Program-made: the position numbers and the translations under genes | Notes under the pieces: model-generated | The model's input: the letters and a program-made list of their open reading frames with translations, nothing else | The model's database searches: none | Told to the model about the DNA's origin: nothing | Assembly (NCBI GenBank): GCA_031420415.1 | Contig: JANOMT010000032.1 | Location: forward strand, 40,580 to 104,579 | Origin: JANYGA01 sp031420415 | GTDB taxonomy: Bacteria; Vulcanimicrobiota; Vulcanimicrobiia; Vulcanimicrobiales; Vulcanimicrobiaceae | Length of the DNA: 64,000 nucleotides | Reading direction: 5' to 3' | Part shown: positions 51,516-58,914 of the stretch, in pieces | Position numbering within the stretch: the first letter of the stretch is position 1 | Layout: each line of letters begins with the position of its first letter

Positions 51516-53681
51516 ATGCCAACAACGCAAATCGACGCCCTCATCACGAAAGTCCAATCGTACGATAAGACGATGGAATCGTCGTGGCTTCTTGGGGTGT
51601 ACGACCTTGCCGATACCGCGCATGTCGGTCAACACCGCGCGTCGGGTGAAGAATACATCGAACATCCCGTCGCCGTGGCGCGAATCCTCGCCGATATGGA
51701 GATGGATCGGCAGACGATTGCGGCGGCGATCCTGCACGATGTCGTCGAAGATACGATCATCACGAACGAGGAAGTCGCGACGCTTTTTGGGCTCGAGATT
51801 GCCGAACTCGTGGAAGGCGTCACGAAGCTCACGCGGATCCCGTATCAATCCAAAGAAGATGCGCAGGTCGAGAATCTTCGCAAGATGTTCATGGCGATGG
51901 CCAAGGACATCCGCGTCATCATCATCAAGCTCGCCGATCGCCTGCATAACATGCGCACCCTCGGGAGCCTACCCGAAGCGAAGCAGCGAGCGATCGCTCG
52001 CGAAACGATCGAGATCTACGCACCGATCGCGCATCGCCTCGGTATCTGGAAGATCAAATGGGATCTCGAAGATTTGTGTTTGCGTTACCTCGAGCCCGAG
52101 ATCTATCGCGAGATTTCCGATCGCGTCGCGAAAAAACGCGGCGAACGTGAGATCACCGTCGAGAGCGTCGTCGATCTCTTGCGCACGCAGTTCGGCAAGG
52201 TCGCGATCGCAGCCGAGGTCTCCGGTCGGCCGAAACATTTTTATTCGATTTATACGAAGCTGAAAAAAGGTCGTGATTTTTCCACGATCTACGATCTCAC
52301 CGCCTTGCGCGTGATCGTCGATTCGGTGAAAGATTGTTACGGTTCGCTCGGGATCGTGCACTCGATTTGGAAGCCGATCCCCGGACGTTTCAAAGATTAC
52401 ATCGCGATGCCCAAGCCCAACATGTACCAGTCGTTGCACACGACGGTCGTCGGGCCGGGCGGCGATCCGCTCGAAATCCAAATTCGCACGCTCGAGATGC
52501 ATCGCACGAGCGAATACGGTATCGCCGCGCATTGGCGTTACAAAGAGGGCGGCAAGAACGACGCCTTCGAGCACAAACTTACGTGGTTGCGGTCGTTGCT
52601 CGAATGGCAAAACGACATGCGCGATTCGCGCGCGTTCATGGAGAATCTCAAACTCGATCTTTTTGAGAATCAGGTCTTCATATTCTCACCCAAAGGCGAC
52701 GTCTATCCGTTATCGTCGGCCGCGACGGCGCTCGATTTCGCCTACCAGGTGCATACGGACGTCGGCAATCATTGCGTCGGTACGAAGGTCAACGGGAAGA
52801 TCGTTCCGCTCGATTATCAACTCAAGAACGGCGACATCTGCGAGATTCTCGTCAACAAGAACTCGCGACCGTCGCTCGATTGGCTTTCGATCGTGCGCAC
52901 GTCGGGTGCGAAGCACAAGATCAAACAGTGGTTCCGTAAGGATCGTAAGGACGAGAACGTCGTCCTCGGTCAAGAGATGCTCGAACGCGAACTCGTTCGC
53001 GAGCACATGCGCGCCGATCTCGCGCGCGGCGAGGTCATCGAGAAGATCGCCAAGCGCATGAACTACGCGACGACGTCCGATCTTTTCGCCGCGATCGGCT
53101 TTGGCGACGCATCGGCGATGACGGTCCTCACGAAGCTTAAAGACGAAGCGAAGACCAACAATCTCATCGATATCACGACGGTGCAACGGGCACCCGTGCG
53201 CCGGGTCGTTCGTAATTCGAGTGGCATCCGTATTGCGGGCGTCGACGACGTGCTCGTCCGTCTCTCAAAATGTTGTAGCCCCGTGCCGGGCGATCCGATC
53301 ATGGGTTACGTCACGATCGGCAAGGGCGTCTCCGTCCATCGCGCCGATTGTCCCAACGTCGCGTACATGTCGGCAACGCCGGAACGGATCTTGCAGGCGT
53401 CGTGGGCGGGCACCGAGGCCTCGACACACGCCGTCGACATCGAAGTGGAAGCGATCGATCGCGCGGGCCTATTGCAAGACGTCATGGGAGTTTGCGCGGA
53501 ATACAAGTCGTCGGCGTCGTCGGTGACGGCGCGCGTCAAGCGCGATACGGCGCTGATCAGTCTCACGTTGCAGATCGCTAACGTCGATCACTTACATAAG
53601 GTCTTAAGCAAATTACGGACGCTGCGCGACGTGCGCAACGTGTACCGCGTGACGAAGCGCGAGGCGCGCGCGAGCGGCTAG
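51516..53681 (+). CDS. rel: Bifunctional (p)ppGpp synthetase/hydrolase Rel/SpoT
   Basis: A 721-residue long RSH protein. Hydrolase HD domain: EEYIEHPVAVARILADM and ILHDVVEDT with the intact HD pair (about residues 45-85). Synthetase domain: YDLTALRVIVDSVKDCYGSLG and FKDYIAMPKPNMYQSLHTTV. TGS domain: VFIFSPKGDVYPLSSAATALDFAYQVHTDVG. C-terminal ACT domain is present. A conserved CCSPVPGDPIMGYVTIGKGVSVHRADC segment lies before ACT. Both catalytic halves look intact, so it both makes and degrades the alarmone. corA follows after 19 bp. Confidence 0.95.
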   Translation: MPTTQIDALITKVQSYDKTMESSWLLGVYDLADTAHVGQHRASGEEYIEHPVAVARILADMEMDRQTIAAAILHDVVEDTIITNEEVATLFGLEIAELVEGVTKLTRIPYQSKEDAQVENLRKMFMAMAKDIRVIIIKLADRLHNMRTLGSLPEAKQRAIARETIEIYAPIAHRLGIWKIKWDLEDLCLRYLEPEIYREISDRVAKKRGEREITVESVVDLLRTQFGKVAIAAEVSGRPKHFYSIYTKLKKGRDFSTIYDLTALRVIVDSVKDCYGSLGIVHSIWKPIPGRFKDYIAMPKPNMYQSLHTTVVGPGGDPLEIQIRTLEMHRTSEYGIAAHWRYKEGGKNDAFEHKLTWLRSLLEWQNDMRDSRAFMENLKLDLFENQVFIFSPKGDVYPLSSAATALDFAYQVHTDVGNHCVGTKVNGKIVPLDYQLKNGDICEILVNKNSRPSLDWLSIVRTSGAKHKIKQWFRKDRKDENVVLGQEMLERELVREHMRADLARGEVIEKIAKRMNYATTSDLFAAIGFGDASAMTVLTKLKDEAKTNNLIDITTVQRAPVRRVVRNSSGIRIAGVDDVLVRLSKCCSPVPGDPIMGYVTIGKGVSVHRADCPNVAYMSATPERILQASWAGTEASTHAVDIEVEAIDRAGLLQDVMGVCAEYKSSASSVTARVKRDTALISLTLQIANVDHLHKVLSKLRTLRDVRNVYRVTKREARASG

Positions 53682-53700
53682 GCCGCACGCGTAACCAATC

Positions 53701-54717
53701 GTGACCGAACCGGTTCCGCCACCCACTCCCGAAGGCGGACGGATGTCCTGTGCGGTCTACGTGCCGGAAGGCGCTTCCCGCGATATCGGTTCGCTCGCCT
53801 CGATTAGCGATCTCCTACGCGATGAACCAAGGGCATTCTTGTGGCTCGACGTCGTCGAACCCGACGATGCGGATTTCGCGCTGATCAAAGAAGAATTCGG
53901 TCTTCATCCGCTCGCAATCGAAGATGCGATCAAGGCGCATCAACGACCGAAGATCGAGGCGTATGGCGACGTTTGGTTCGTTATCGTACACGCGGCGTCG
54001 CGCATCGACGCCATTCTCGAACTGCACGAAATCGCGATTTTCGCATCGTCGCGATTCGTCGTGACCGTCCGCGCGAAACCGGCTTATTCACTCGCCGCCT
54101 TCCGGCAACGATGGGACCACTTGCCGCCCACGATCCATCAAGACGGTGGCACGATGCTCTATGAGTTGCTCGACGTCATCGTCGACGGCTACCTGCCGAT
54201 TGCCGACGCCTTCGAAGAGCGTGTCGAGAAGCTCGAAGCCGCACTCTTGCACGAGGATGCACGCACGCGCGAAGTCTTGCTCGAAATCTACGAAATGAAA
54301 CGCGAACTCGCAAATTTTCGGCGGGCGGTATTGCCCTTGCGCGATATTCTCACGCCGATCATGCGAGGCGATCTCGCGTTCTTCCGACCGGAGTACCTGC
54401 CGTATTTTCGCGACGTTTACGATCACGTTTCGATCGTCGTAGATGGGCTCGATACCGCGCGCGATCTTATCAACAACGCGCGCGACACGCACGTGGCGAT
54501 CGTTTCGAATCGTCAAGGCGAGGTCTCGAAACAACTCACGATCGTGGCGACCGTGTTTCTGCCGCTCACGTTCATCACGGGATTTTTCGGACAGAACTTC
54601 GCGTTTCTCGTCAATCACGTCACATCGACTTCATCGTTCTGGTGGCTCGGTGTGGGCGGTGAGGTTGCGGCACTCGCCGGATTACTCGCTTATTTTCGGT
54701 ATAAGCGCTGGTTCTAG
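53701..54717 (+). CDS. corA: CorA-family magnesium/cobalt transporter, GQN variant
   Basis: A 338-residue protein with GTG start. A large cytoplasmic N-terminal domain (LWLDVVEPDDADFALIKEEFGLHPLAIEDAIKAHQRPKIE) and long helices are followed by two C-terminal transmembrane helices. The pore-mouth motif is GQN (TGFFGQNF) where classical CorA has GMN; this variant is known in other CorA-family proteins and keeps the key Gly and Asn. Mg2+ uptake is the likely function. It converges on the lipoprotein gene at 54727. Confidence 0.9.
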   Translation: MTEPVPPPTPEGGRMSCAVYVPEGASRDIGSLASISDLLRDEPRAFLWLDVVEPDDADFALIKEEFGLHPLAIEDAIKAHQRPKIEAYGDVWFVIVHAASRIDAILELHEIAIFASSRFVVTVRAKPAYSLAAFRQRWDHLPPTIHQDGGTMLYELLDVIVDGYLPIADAFEERVEKLEAALLHEDARTREVLLEIYEMKRELANFRRAVLPLRDILTPIMRGDLAFFRPEYLPYFRDVYDHVSIVVDGLDTARDLINNARDTHVAIVSNRQGEVSKQLTIVATVFLPLTFITGFFGQNFAFLVNHVTSTSSFWWLGVGGEVAALAGLLAYFRYKRWF

Positions 54718-54726
54718 CGCCGTGCT

Positions 54727-55215
54727 TTATTGTGCGAAGAGCATCCCGATCGGGCCGATCGGGATGCAGTTCGTCGTGAATGCGTTGAGATACACGTTGT
54801 ATTGCAATCCCGATTGCAGCCCCGACTGCAGCGTGCCGTTGTAATAATAATCACTTGGGAACGGCGCGAACGAACTGTTGACTCCTGTGAGCGAGAGGGT
54901 ACCCGTGTTTATCTGACCGTTCGTCGACCCATTGTTGTTCGCGGGAACGAGGATCAGTTCGAAGTTCTTGAAGCTTTGGTAAATCTGGTTGTTGTTGCCG
55001 TTGGCGACGATCTCGATCGTCGCGTTTGAATTTGCCGCAATGTTGTGCCCGCTCTGCGGACTGGCGAGCGCGTATTGCGTGTCGTTACCGCAAAATTGCG
55101 TGTTCGGCACGGGCGCCGCGCCGGTGCTACCGCCGCCGCTGCATGCGGTTGCAGCGAAGATCGAGGCTAAGAGTGCGAGTTTTCCGACTCGCGGGGCGAC
55201 GGTCGTCAGGTTCAT
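54727..55215 (-). CDS. Lipoprotein of unknown function
   Basis: A 162-residue lipoprotein with lipobox ATAC (Cys25) in AATACSGGGSTGAAPVPNTQFCG. The body is Asn/Gly/Ser-rich and predicted beta-rich, with no recognised domain. The N-terminal lipobox region is shared with the short gene at 56795-57040. The 3' end encodes IPIGPIG from a 27-bp palindrome (54741-54767). The S53 peptidase gene is divergent from it. Confidence 0.6.
   Translation of the reverse strand: MNLTTVAPRVGKLALLASIFAATACSGGGSTGAAPVPNTQFCGNDTQYALASPQSGHNIAANSNATIEIVANGNNNQIYQSFKNFELILVPANNNGSTNGQINTGTLSLTGVNSSFAPFPSDYYYNGTLQSGLQSGLQYNVYLNAFTTNCIPIGPIGMLFAQ
54741..54767. repeat. Perfect inverted repeat inside the lipoprotein 3' end
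   Basis: Two 13-bp arms, GCATCCCGATCGG and CCGATCGGGATGC, flank one base. It codes for part of IPIGPIG on the minus strand and lies 23 bp after the corA stop on the plus strand. It could form a stable hairpin in both transcripts, but no T-run follows on either strand. Confidence 0.6.
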
Positions 55216-55440
55216 CGAACGGTTTCCTCAGATCTAGGTAAGGATGGTCAAGCGCATGGGTTTCGTGAATCGACAACGCTGGCGACGCACGCAGCGTTCC
55301 CGCGATCAACGGATTTCCAGGGCGCTGTGGTGCTGGGATACGCGTGTAAGCAGCGGTGTCGAAGGAGAGTACCGCGCTCGGCTTCAACCAGCGCAAGACG
55401 GCGGGTCGTCAATATCTGCCATTCCGGAAAGGACCGCCTC

Positions 55441-56817
55441 ATGATCGGCTTTCATTTGCGTCGCGTGTCTGTGGCGCTCGTCATTGGTACGCTCTTGGCA
55501 GGGTGTAGTACGTCGAGTGGCCCGGTAACTCCGAACGTCCAACAGGCAACGCGTTCGATCGCGTCTTCGACGAACGCGTTCGATTCGTCGCAGATCGTGT
55601 ACGATGCAAATCCGCCGACGAAATTTGCATTCGCTTCGCTGCCCGCGGCCGCGACTTCGCTGACGCCGTCGTACTGCGTCAAAAAATACGGCGTCGCGTG
55701 CTATACGCCGGCCTTGATGCGCACAGGCTACGACGTTCCAGCGTCCGCCACCGGTGCCGGGCAGACCATCGCGATCGTCGATGCCTACGGGAGCCCGACG
55801 ATCCAGCAAGATTGCGCGACGTTCAGCGCCATCTTCGGCTTGCCCACGTGTAAGCTCAATATCATTTATCCCGGCGGTGCCCCGACGTTTAACTCGAAGC
55901 AACATCATGGCGAAGCGGGTTGGGCGTTCGAAACGTCGCTCGACGTCGAATACGCGCACGCAATCGCACCCGACGCGACGATCAACCTCGTGATCGCGGC
56001 CAACAGCGGCGGCAACGTGCTCAACAATGCGGAGCGTTACGTGGTCGCGAACCACCTCGGGTCGGTCATGACGATGAGCTTCGGCGCACCCGAATCGGCG
56101 ATCCGAGGTTCCGGCAACAATCTGCAGCTGATGCAGGCCGACGCGATCTACAAAGACGCGGCGGCGGCGGGTATTACCGTGCTCGCTTCAGCGGGCGACA
56201 GCGGCGCTTCCAACGGTGGCCCCGCGGTCAATCCGCTCTTCCCATCGTCAGACCCGCACGTTACGGCGGTCGGCGGCACGGACGTTTTCCTTAGCGATAG
56301 CGGCGTGTATCGAAGCGAGTACGCGTGGGACGATGCGATCGCGGCTCAATGTCCGTTTGGCTGTCAGTACGGCGCAATCGGTGCCGGCGGCGGTGCGCCG
56401 AGCGCGATCTTCACGGCGGCGCCTTATCAGTCAGCGCTAAGCGGTCAATCGGCGCGAACAACCGCCGATATCGCCTACAATGCGGGCGTGTATACGTCCG
56501 TACTCGTGTACTTGTCGTTCCCGTCGATTCCAGCCGGCTTTTACTTCGTCGGCGGCACGAGTGCCGGTTCTCCACAATGGGCCGGCATCGTCGCCGATGC
56601 GAACGCGAGTCTCGGCCACGCGATTGGCGAACTGAGCCCGCACCTTTACGCGATCGGGGCGGATCCGGCGGCCTACGCGTCGGCGTTCCACGATATCACC
56701 GTCGGCTCGAACGCATTTTTCGGACCCGGATTCTCTGCGGGCACCGGCTACGATATACCGACCGGCCTCGGATCGCCCGACGTGAAGAACCTGCTCACGG
56801 CGCTCGCGACGCACTAG
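55441..56817 (+). CDS. S53-family (sedolisin/kumamolisin-type) peptidase, lipoprotein
   Basis: A 458-residue secreted peptidase. Lipobox LLAGC gives Cys22, so it is probably membrane-anchored outside the cytoplasm. The catalytic set of S53 is recognisable: Glu164 and Asp168 in AFETSLDVEYAHAIAPDA, oxyanion Asp253 in ASAGDSG, and Ser374 in GGTSAGSPQWAG. A calcium-site-like FHDITVGSNAFF lies near the end. The region before the catalytic domain is only about 70 residues, much shorter than the usual sedolisin propeptide. AAAGGA precedes the ATG. A strong terminator follows. Confidence 0.88.
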   Translation: MIGFHLRRVSVALVIGTLLAGCSTSSGPVTPNVQQATRSIASSTNAFDSSQIVYDANPPTKFAFASLPAAATSLTPSYCVKKYGVACYTPALMRTGYDVPASATGAGQTIAIVDAYGSPTIQQDCATFSAIFGLPTCKLNIIYPGGAPTFNSKQHHGEAGWAFETSLDVEYAHAIAPDATINLVIAANSGGNVLNNAERYVVANHLGSVMTMSFGAPESAIRGSGNNLQLMQADAIYKDAAAAGITVLASAGDSGASNGGPAVNPLFPSSDPHVTAVGGTDVFLSDSGVYRSEYAWDDAIAAQCPFGCQYGAIGAGGGAPSAIFTAAPYQSALSGQSARTTADIAYNAGVYTSVLVYLSFPSIPAGFYFVGGTSAGSPQWAGIVADANASLGHAIGELSPHLYAIGADPAAYASAFHDITVGSNAFFGPGFSAGTGYDIPTGLGSPDVKNLLTALATH

Positions 56818-57040
56818 CGGTCTCGCGCGCCACGGGCACCCCGTCGCTCGCGCGGCGGGGTGCTTTCTTTTCCATGAGGCGCGAGACGCAGTCCGTATCG
56901 GCGCCACAGAACCACGTATTTGGGACGGGTGACGTTCCCGAACTACCGCCTCCCGAGCAAGCACTCGCGAGAACGAGTGCGCCGAGTACGGCGAATTTTG
57001 CGGCGCGCGCCGCGAGCATTGTCGCATCGGAAAAGAGCAT
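56795..57040 (-). pseudogene. Truncated paralogue of the 54727 lipoprotein
   Basis: An 81-codon frame. ALVLASACSGGGSSGTSPVPNTWFCGADTD closely resembles the lipobox region of the lipoprotein at 54727-55215, but similarity stops after FCGADTD. The remaining codons overlap the terminator and the 3' end of the S53 gene, and have no counterpart in the full-length relative. ATG 57019 is an alternative start. Probably a decayed duplicate, though expression as a tiny lipoprotein is possible. Confidence 0.5.
56836..56871 (+). terminator. Strong intrinsic terminator of the S53 peptidase gene
   Basis: Arms GCACCCCGTCGC (56836-56847) and GCGGCGGGGTGC (56852-56863) pair with one G-T wobble around TCGC, followed by TTTCTTTT. 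It starts 19 bp after the S53 stop. Confidence 0.88.
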
Positions 57041-57658
57041 TGCGAAGCTTCAAATATCGGCGGTGGGCGTGCACGTTAGTATCGTGAAGGAGCAACCCGC
57101 GAAGCGCTTCCCTCGTTCCCTAGCGAGCATCAGCGTCGCGGGCGTCCATAATTACTTCAACAAGCGTAGCGGCGGACGCGAAGCGATAGCGACGATTGCG
57201 TTCGCGCCGACATCCACGAGGCGAAGCTCCGCTTGCGCAGCCGATAATCCCGGCGTGCGTCGGCATTCAGCGCTTCCACAAGCGTTAGACATACTTCGTC
57301 CGACGATCGCATTTCGACATACTGAATCGTGACTGGAGAATGCGACAATCGGGGACTGCGGAAAACCGCGCGTACCGTATGCCTTTCGATTTTTCCAAAA
57401 AACGGCTATTTCGCACTCGATAAAACGACCGTGATTCGCCTAAAGCCGTATCGCCAAATCCATAGAAACTTTCGTTTCTCCGCTGAATCGCGTTGCAACG
57501 GCTCTTACGGGGCCGCAGATCCGCTGTGCACTCCCATCCCATCTGCTGTTGGTTTGCGCCGCTTTTCTCCATAATCGATCGTCGGTATTCGGCCCAAAGC
57601 CGGCGACTGTGAGGGAGGTGGCTCCGCCTGACGCAGAACCGCCTTCCTCGAAAAGCGT
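57041..57658. other. Intergenic region of about 620 bp without a recognised gene
   Basis: Short frames on both strands have no ribosome-binding sites or family resemblance. No tRNA-like fold was seen. Its base composition is more mixed than the coding DNA around it. Only a hairpin at its right end (57611-57649) stands out. It could hold the promoter region for the truncated lipoprotein gene or an unrecognised small RNA. Confidence 0.4.
57611..57649 (-). terminator. Hairpin after the YflT-like gene, possible terminator
   Basis: GAGGGAGGTGG (57611-57621) pairs with CCGCCTTCCTC (57639-57649) over 11 bp with two wobbles. It begins 10 bp after the stop of the minus-strand gene at 57659. No T-run follows on that strand, so intrinsic termination is uncertain. 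Confidence 0.35.
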
Positions 57659-58192
57659 TTAAACCGCGACGGGAGCGTGCACGGTCGGCGCTTCGAGCCC
57701 AGCATTGGTTAAGATGTCTCGCGCGTGTTCGGCTTCGGCATGCGAACCGTGAGCGACGACGAGAAATTTCCCCGCCTTCACTTTCGTCTGGTAGTCGAGC
57801 ACGCTGTCTCGCGGAACGCCGATACCGGCAAGGGCTGCGCCGACGACGCCGAGCGCGCCCACGACGACCGCACCCTCGAGTACCGAGACGATTGCGGCGA
57901 CGATCGGGCCGGCCGCGACGAGTGGGCCGATGCCGGGAATGGCGAAGAACGCCGCACCGAAAAGGAGCCCCCAGATTCCGCCCCAGAACGCGCCGTTCTT
58001 TCCCCAAGAGCGCATACGATCGCCGGTGTTGTAATAACCGACCACGTCCTCTTCGCTGTGGTAGTCGGCGCCGATGATCGAGAGTTTGCGCATGTCGAAG
58101 CCGCCGTGTTGTAGCGCCTTGATCGCCGTTTCGGCTTCGTTATGATCGGCATAGACCGCAACTGCGGTTCCCATATCGGTCGTTGTATTCAT
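57659..58192 (-). CDS. YflT/general-stress-17M-like protein with glycine-zipper membrane segment
   Basis: A 177-residue protein. The N-terminus (TAVAVYADHNEAETAIKALQHGGFDMRKLSIIGADY) has the beta-alpha-beta pattern of the general stress protein 17M/YflT group. A central hydrophobic, Gly/Ala-rich hairpin (about residues 70-125, WGGIWGLLFGAAFFAIPGIGPLVAAG type) is flanked by a second alpha/beta part (KFLVVAHGSHAEAEHARDILTNAG). Such proteins are stress-linked in several bacteria, with unknown mechanism. The leader has two inverted repeats (58200-58236), one covering its AAGGTG ribosome-binding site. Confidence 0.7.
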   Translation of the reverse strand: MNTTTDMGTAVAVYADHNEAETAIKALQHGGFDMRKLSIIGADYHSEEDVVGYYNTGDRMRSWGKNGAFWGGIWGLLFGAAFFAIPGIGPLVAAGPIVAAIVSVLEGAVVVGALGVVGAALAGIGVPRDSVLDYQTKVKAGKFLVVAHGSHAEAEHARDILTNAGLEAPTVHAPVAV

Positions 58193-58199
58193 GGTGGTT

Positions 58200-58236
58200 C
58201 ACCTTTCAAGGTGTAAGTCGAGTAAAATTACTCGAC
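58200..58236 (-). promoter_or_regulatory. Two adjacent inverted repeats in the leader of the YflT-like gene
   Basis: CACCTT/AAGGTG around 2 nt (58200-58213) would hide the Shine-Dalgarno AAGGTG, 7 nt before the ATG. Directly upstream on the minus strand, GTCGAGTAA/TTACTCGAC around AA (58217-58236) forms a perfect 20-bp palindrome, like an operator or transcript hairpin. Together they suggest transcriptional plus translational control. Confidence 0.45.
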
Positions 58237-58255
58237 ACGTCGTGTGGGTAAGATT

Positions 58256-58807
58256 TTAGAAAACTGAGACGCTTTCCGGAACGGGAAGTGGCGCGTTTAC
58301 GGAGACGGCGGGCCGATCATCGGCACGCTTACGTGGTGCGATCCGTGCGCGGTAATAAGCGACGAAGACACCGATGGCCCAACCCCAAAGTGCGTATCCA
58401 AAAAATTCGGATGCCTGCTCGATCGGCATCAACTGCCAAGGCGGCGGTGTGAGATGTAGCAGCGGCATGATGATTTCGTGGGCACCAATCCATATGGCTA
58501 AGCCGAATGCAACACCCGTTCCCAACGCCACGATCGGAAAGAACTCGACGAGCGCTCCGTAAACGACACCTGAAAGAATGCTGAGGCAAAAATAAACGAC
58601 AAACGATTCCCAGACGGGTGTGGAAGCGTGCGTGAACATCGACCCGATGGCCATCGGCTCGGGGATGCGACCGGGCGGCTGAGACTGCCACGGCACTTCC
58701 CAGCCGAGCTTGACCCAAGCGCCGATAAGGCCACCGAGGGCGCCCGCAATCGTCGCGGCGCCCAGATGTCTTCGAGAACGAAACTGCATCTCTACGGTCG
58801 TACCCAA
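58256..58807 (-). CDS. YagU-like (DUF1440) inner-membrane protein
   Basis: A 183-residue membrane protein with about four hydrophobic helices. GALGGLIGAWVKLGWEVPWQSQPPGR at the N-terminus and the HEIIMPLLHLTPPPWQLMPIEQASEFFGYALWGW-type C-terminal half recall YagU/DUF1440 proteins, one of which affects acid tolerance in E. coli. No transport motif can be named. It precedes the YflT-like gene on the same strand by 63 bp. Confidence 0.65.
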   Translation of the reverse strand: MGTTVEMQFRSRRHLGAATIAGALGGLIGAWVKLGWEVPWQSQPPGRIPEPMAIGSMFTHASTPVWESFVVYFCLSILSGVVYGALVEFFPIVALGTGVAFGLAIWIGAHEIIMPLLHLTPPPWQLMPIEQASEFFGYALWGWAIGVFVAYYRARIAPRKRADDRPAVSVNAPLPVPESVSVF

Positions 58808-58914
58808 AAGATGCTGCCGCGCGAGTCATGAAATTAACGATTGCGGGGACGCGCCGTTTACCGCTATGCTGATTGGTTTTTTAAGGTACCTAAGCCCTCG
58901 CGAACCGTAGGCCG

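Noticed and set aside
53701..54717. Loss of function in CorA because of GQN instead of GMN
   Set aside because: GQN variants occur in other CorA-family members and the Gly and Asn are kept, so no defect is claimed.
55244..55444. 66-codon frame before the S53 peptidase gene
   Set aside because: Overlaps the peptidase start, is Arg/Trp-rich and has no support; treated as leader sequence.
57285..58007. 240-codon minus-strand frame over the 57.3-58.0 kb region
   Set aside because: Shadow of the YflT-like gene in another frame extended through non-coding DNA.
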